From Hyphomicrobium_A sp039933175 (GTDB taxonomy: Bacteria > Pseudomonadota > Alphaproteobacteria > Rhizobiales > Hyphomicrobiaceae), in contig JBDTOR010000001.1 in assembly GCA_039933175.1 (NCBI GenBank), forward strand, positions 34,526 through 98,525: DNA of 64,000 nucleotides, given 5' to 3'. The notes below the pieces were generated by a model. That model was not told the origin of the DNA, ran no database searches, and saw nothing but the letters and a program-made list of their open reading frames with translations. The translations under genes and the position numbers were made by a program. Shown piece by piece: positions 60,998 through 64,000 of this stretch (within the stretch, counting starts at the first letter, position 1; each line of letters starts with the position of its first letter).

Positions 60998-61052
60998 CTT
61001 ATTTGCGCGCACCGTCCTACGACGACGCCTTGATGCGGACACGCCGCGCGCT

Positions 61053-61221
61053 CTAGTGCGATGATCGAGAAGTCCGCTACATTGCGGGCGGCTGGGTAGC
61101 GAAGCGGACTTCTCGATCTGAATCACACTAGCGATCGTAAAGTTAGCTAGTGTCCTTCAGACCGCGAAATTCGTTCCAACCTTGCTGCACCCTCAGACGA
61201 ATTTCGCGATCAGGACACTAG
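61053..61221. repeat. Composite double-hairpin repeat, copy 2
   Basis: Module A (61053-61131) has a 16-bp perfect inner stem (61063-61078 with 61103-61118) and keeps the 3' segment CTGAATCACACTAG of copy 1 exactly. Module B (61147-61221) has a 10-bp outer stem (CTAGTGTCCT with AGGACACTAG) and a 12-bp inner stem (61163-61174 with 61197-61208). Stem sequences differ from copy 1 on both strands in step. It lies in the gap between cysK and the ARPP-1 gene. Confidence 0.9.
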
Positions 61222-61307
61222 CCCGCCACACGCGCATCGACCTCGGGCCGCAAACGCCACTTATGAGAACAACCTTATGCGGGGCTCATCCGGATTAGGG
61301 AGTTGTC

Positions 61308-62360
61308 ATGCATATCTTTGCGTTCACGGCCGCGAGCATTGCGGCCTTAGGATTTGCCGCCGGCGTCTCGCGCACGGCCTGGGCCGACCCGGCACCCGTC
61401 ATTTCCGGCCCGCACGTTCACGAGAACCTCGCCGTCTACTTCGTGCACGGCCCCAGTGCGGCGGGTCCCGTGCCGCTCACTTTGCAGGAAGCGCTCGCCA
61501 AGGGCAGCGTGCGCGTCATCGAAACGGGCGAGGTGAACGAGCTGAAGGTGGAGAACACCGGCGAAGAGGACATTTTCATCCAGTCCGGCGACATCGTGAA
61601 AGGCGGCAAGCAGGACCGCGTCCTGACCATGAGCTTTGTGCTGCCGCCCAAGTCCGGCGAAGTCGGGCTCGCCGCGTTCTGCGTCGAGCATGGCCGCTGG
61701 TCGGCGCGCGGCGGCGAGGACGTCAAAGGATTCGCCAGCGCCGCCGAGGCCATGCCCTCCCGCGAAGCCAAACTCGCCATGCGCGCCCCGCGCGGTGTCT
61801 CGGCGGGGGCCGCAACGACGGATGACAGCCGATCATCGGAAACCTACGCGCGCCAGCAGAAGGTCTGGGCGTCCGTTGCCACGACGCAGGAGAAGCTGTC
61901 GGGCCGCCTCGACGCGCTGATGGCTGCCCCGGCCTCGGTGACGAGCCTGCAGCTGTCGCTCGAGAACGAGAAGCTGCAGACGGCGCGCGCCGCCTACATG
62001 GCCGCCCTGCAGCCGGCCGGCGAGGGCAAGGAAGACATCGTCGGCTACGTCCTGGCCATTAACGGCCGCATCGTCAGCGCCGACGTCTATCCCTCCAGCG
62101 GGCTGTTCGCGAAAATGTGGACCAAGCAGCTCGGCGCCGGAGTGACCGAGGCCATCGGCGAAGCTGGAGGTATCCAGGCCGCAGCCCCGGGGCAGGAAGC
62201 GGCAGCGACGTTCCTCAAGGCCGCAGCGGCCACATCGGCCCACGACGAAGTCGTTAACGGCATCGCCCGGCAGGCCGTACACGACGCCGATAAGGCGCTC
62301 TACGTCGAAGCCCAGCGCGACGACGGCAGCTGGGTTCACCGGAGTTACCTTGCCAAGTGA
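61308..62360 (+). CDS. Secreted ARPP-1 domain protein
   Basis: A 350-residue protein with a signal peptide (about 1-26). The N-terminal domain has VNELKVENTGEEDIFIQSGDIVKGGKQDRVL and then FCVEHGRW, the recognisable core of the ARPP-1 (DUF6569) domain, whose function is not established. An AYMAALQP helix and a C-terminal domain of about 150 residues follow. It stands alone between the double-hairpin repeat and moeB. Confidence 0.8.
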   Translation: MHIFAFTAASIAALGFAAGVSRTAWADPAPVISGPHVHENLAVYFVHGPSAAGPVPLTLQEALAKGSVRVIETGEVNELKVENTGEEDIFIQSGDIVKGGKQDRVLTMSFVLPPKSGEVGLAAFCVEHGRWSARGGEDVKGFASAAEAMPSREAKLAMRAPRGVSAGAATTDDSRSSETYARQQKVWASVATTQEKLSGRLDALMAAPASVTSLQLSLENEKLQTARAAYMAALQPAGEGKEDIVGYVLAINGRIVSADVYPSSGLFAKMWTKQLGAGVTEAIGEAGGIQAAAPGQEAAATFLKAAAATSAHDEVVNGIARQAVHDADKALYVEAQRDDGSWVHRSYLAK

Positions 62361-62433
62361 TTGGCGCGGGCGGCAGCGGATAACAGCGCTGCCGCCCGCT
62401 GACGCCGCGGGCGAGTTGCGGTAGCCTGTCCCC

Positions 62434-63285
62434 ATGCAGGACAAGAACGCGCCTCGCCTGTCGCCGGCGGAGATCGAGCGCTACAAGCGCCACCTCGTGC
62501 TGAAAGAAGTTGGCGGCCAGGGCCAGCAGAAGCTGAAGGGCGCCCGCGTACTGGTCGTGGGCGCCGGCGGGCTCGGCTCGCCCGTGGTGCTGTACCTAGC
62601 CGCAGCGGGCGTCGGCACCATCGGCATCGTCGACGACGACCGCGTGTCGCTGGACAACCTGCAGCGGCAGATCGCCCACGATACTGACCATGTCGGCGAA
62701 GCAAAGGTGCTGAGCGCCGGCAGCATGGCTCACCGCCTCAATCCTCACGTCAACATCGAGCCGATCGAGGCGCGCCTCGACGCTGGCAACGCTGCCGCGA
62801 TCATCGGGCGCTACGATATCGTCGCCGACGGCTCCGACAACGCCGAGACGCGCTACCTCGTCGCGGACGCCTGCTATTTCGCCAAGCGAACGCTGGTGTT
62901 CGGCGCCGTCGGGCCATTCGACGGCTACGTATCGACCTTTAAGCCGCACGAGCGGGATGCGCAGGGAATGCCGTTTCCCAGCTACCGCTGCCTGTTCCCC
63001 GAGGCGCCGCCACCGGGGACGATCCCCAATTGCGCCGAAGTGGGCGTCCTGGGCGCCGTCGTCGGCGTCATCGGCACCTTACAGGCGACCGAGGTTCTCA
63101 AGGAAATCCTGGGCATCGGCGTAAGCCTCGCCGGGCGCCTGCTGACGTACGATGCGCTCGCCGCGCGGTTCGAGACGCTGTCGTTCGGGTACGATCCGGA
63201 AAATCCAATCAGTGGCAGCAACCCGACGATAACCGACCTATCAATCCACACGACAAAGAATCACACCTCGACATGCGCGGTGTGA
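62434..63285 (+). CDS. moeB: MoeB/ThiF-type adenylyltransferase
   Basis: An E1-like enzyme that adenylates the C-terminal glycine of a sulfur-carrier protein (MoaD or ThiS). The 283-residue protein has the ATP-binding VVGAGGLGSP (41-50), DNLQRQ, and the active-site cysteine in PNCAEVGVLG. The zinc-binding cysteine pairs of E. coli MoeB are missing: the first is SYRC rather than CYRC, and the second C-x-x-C near the end is replaced by NPISG. It ends in an unusual polar extension to CAV. Confidence 0.88.
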   Translation: MQDKNAPRLSPAEIERYKRHLVLKEVGGQGQQKLKGARVLVVGAGGLGSPVVLYLAAAGVGTIGIVDDDRVSLDNLQRQIAHDTDHVGEAKVLSAGSMAHRLNPHVNIEPIEARLDAGNAAAIIGRYDIVADGSDNAETRYLVADACYFAKRTLVFGAVGPFDGYVSTFKPHERDAQGMPFPSYRCLFPEAPPPGTIPNCAEVGVLGAVVGVIGTLQATEVLKEILGIGVSLAGRLLTYDALAARFETLSFGYDPENPISGSNPTITDLSIHTTKNHTSTCAV

Positions 63286-63300
63286 GAGGATAGCGCTTCC

Positions 63301-63798
63301 ATGCTGCTCGTTCGGATGTGGCTCGCCTTGCTCCTCTCGATTATCGCCGCCGTCGTGTTCCCCCTGCCCGGGTTGGACTATGAGGTCCGCGCCGAGCCGG
63401 AGCGGCCTGTCATGTCGATCGCGCCGGCCGTCCCGCGGCCGGATGAGGACGCGCTCTATGGCGCCATCGCCTTCACGCCCGACGGCTCATTCTTCTCGGT
63501 GTGGAGAATTGGCTCGCGCACGGAAGCGGAGGAAAAGGTGCGCAGCGAATGCACAGCGCTCGGCCGCGGCACTTGCGAGGCGATGAGCTTCCGCAGCGAG
63601 ATCTGCGCGGCGATTGCTTCGGCGCAGATCGGCAAGCAGCGCAAGATCACCTATTCGGGTGGCGGGCTGACCCCTGGCGATGCCGAGCGGCTGGCGCTCG
63701 GGCGCTGCAACGGCGACCGGCGCGCCCGCGGCTCATGCCAGTTGCGCACCACGGTGTGCGGCGATGGTCGCTTGGATTCGGCTTCGCGCACGCCGTAG
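63301..63798 (+). CDS. DUF4189 domain protein
   Basis: A 165-residue protein with an N-terminal signal or anchor sequence (about 4-24). It has a DUF4189 domain: YGAIAFTPDGSF, then aligned cysteines in SECTALGRGTCEAM, and CAAIASAQ. About six cysteines suggest disulfides in the periplasm. Function unknown. It starts 15 bases after moeB and is likely co-transcribed. Confidence 0.8.
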   Translation: MLLVRMWLALLLSIIAAVVFPLPGLDYEVRAEPERPVMSIAPAVPRPDEDALYGAIAFTPDGSFFSVWRIGSRTEAEEKVRSECTALGRGTCEAMSFRSEICAAIASAQIGKQRKITYSGGGLTPGDAERLALGRCNGDRRARGSCQLRTTVCGDGRLDSASRTP

Positions 63799-63886
63799 CC
63801 ACTGACACGAGCAGAGGCGTAGAATTCCCGCTTCAGCACAGTCGCAAGCTGATGGCCGCGCCAACGGCGCGGGGCGCCTTGCGCCC

Positions 63887-63929
63887 ATGCTGCCTTCGGC
63901 GGCCAAGACCTATGCCGCCTTCGGCGGCC
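63887..63929. repeat. Two tandem GCCGCCTTCGGCGGC-type hairpins
   Basis: An 18-base unit, ATGCYGCCTTCGGCGGCC, occurs at 63887-63904 and 63912-63929, a 25-base period. Each forms a short stem with a TTC turn. It follows directly after the stop codon of the leftward gene and may help end or protect its mRNA. Confidence 0.65.
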
Positions 63930-64000
63930 TCAAAACATCGCCGGATGGACGCGGTCCGGCGGCGCATGACCGTCCAAAAACGCCTTGATATTGATGATGA
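63930..64000 (-). CDS. C-terminal fragment of a probable D-2-hydroxyacid dehydrogenase
   Basis: Only the last 22 codons before a TGA are in the window. The reading NIKAFLDGHAPPDRVHP resembles the conserved C-terminal end (N-I-x-A-F-x-x-G-x-x-P-P-D-x-V) of glyoxylate reductase/D-2-hydroxyacid dehydrogenases. The fragment is too short for certainty. Confidence 0.5.
   Translation of the reverse strand, partial: IINIKAFLDGHAPPDRVHPAMF

Noticed and set aside
63840..63930. Short direct repeats as a CRISPR array
   Set aside because: Only two 18-base units with a 7-base gap, and each is a self-complementary hairpin; no spacers or cas genes.
1..64000. Mobile elements or defence islands
   Set aside because: No transposase, integrase, toxin-antitoxin, restriction or phage gene was recognised anywhere in the window.

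Overview
The window is high-GC (roughly 65%), densely coded chromosomal DNA from an alphaproteobacterium, most likely of the order Hyphomicrobiales (Rhizobiales). Pointers to this are a GcrA cell-cycle regulator, a complete phoR-pstSCAB-phoU-phoB cluster in one direction, the argD-argF-hslO and argH-lptM-lysA-TIGR02302 gene orders, the double-length dCTP deaminase next to metZ-apaG, a SAM-II riboswitch, and a tRNA-His that lacks the extra G at position -1 and carries A73. I cannot name the species. I see no prophage, transposase, CRISPR array or rRNA.

Layout. 1-10 kb: a leftward operon argH, lptM, lysA and a DUF4175/TIGR02302 membrane protein cut by the window edge, then tlpA, dapD and dapE with small membrane proteins (lysine and arginine synthesis). 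10-14 kb: a leftward five-gene set (DUF2946, a His-rich DUF2796/ZrgA-like protein, ABC ATPase, FtsX-type permease, DUF3299) that looks like a Zrg-type zinc transport operon. 14-20 kb: a membrane-anchored trypsin-like protease, a tandem pair of secreted paralogues, a PNPOx-fold protein and a GNAT-deacetylase fusion. 20-29 kb: dcd, SAM-II riboswitch, metZ, apaG, argE, cytochrome c, then argD-argF-hslO leftward, and gcrA. 29-38 kb: the phosphate regulon, with ppk2 divergent from phoR. 38-44 kb: a Lon-like AAA protein without protease domain and its overlapping partner, Rrf2 and RpiR regulators, a COG4280 membrane protein and tRNA-His. 44-50 kb: phasin, sensor kinase, and an iron ABC transporter (binding protein, Cys-rich unknown, fused permease) preceded by an Irr-box-like palindrome. 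50-57 kb: aspartoacylase-like hydrolase, AsmA-like protein, glpD, and a sodium:solute symporter with its DUF4212 small subunit. 57-64 kb: a TPR protein, coaBC-dut, cysK, a secreted ARPP-1 protein, moeB, DUF4189, and the tail of a probable 2-hydroxyacid dehydrogenase.

Functionally most of the window is housekeeping: amino acid synthesis (Lys, Arg, Met, Cys), nucleotide sanitation (dcd, dut), coenzyme A, phosphate sensing and uptake with polyphosphate use, and metal acquisition (Zn, Fe). The less ordinary content is mostly non-coding. Two copies of a composite double-hairpin repeat keep their pairing while changing sequence, and one of them holds the probable ribosome-binding site of apaG. A second inverted-repeat family is also present twice. 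There are two candidate leader peptides, one with a promoter and terminator ahead of argD, and several protein variants that lack expected cysteines (CoaC, MoeB, Rrf2).
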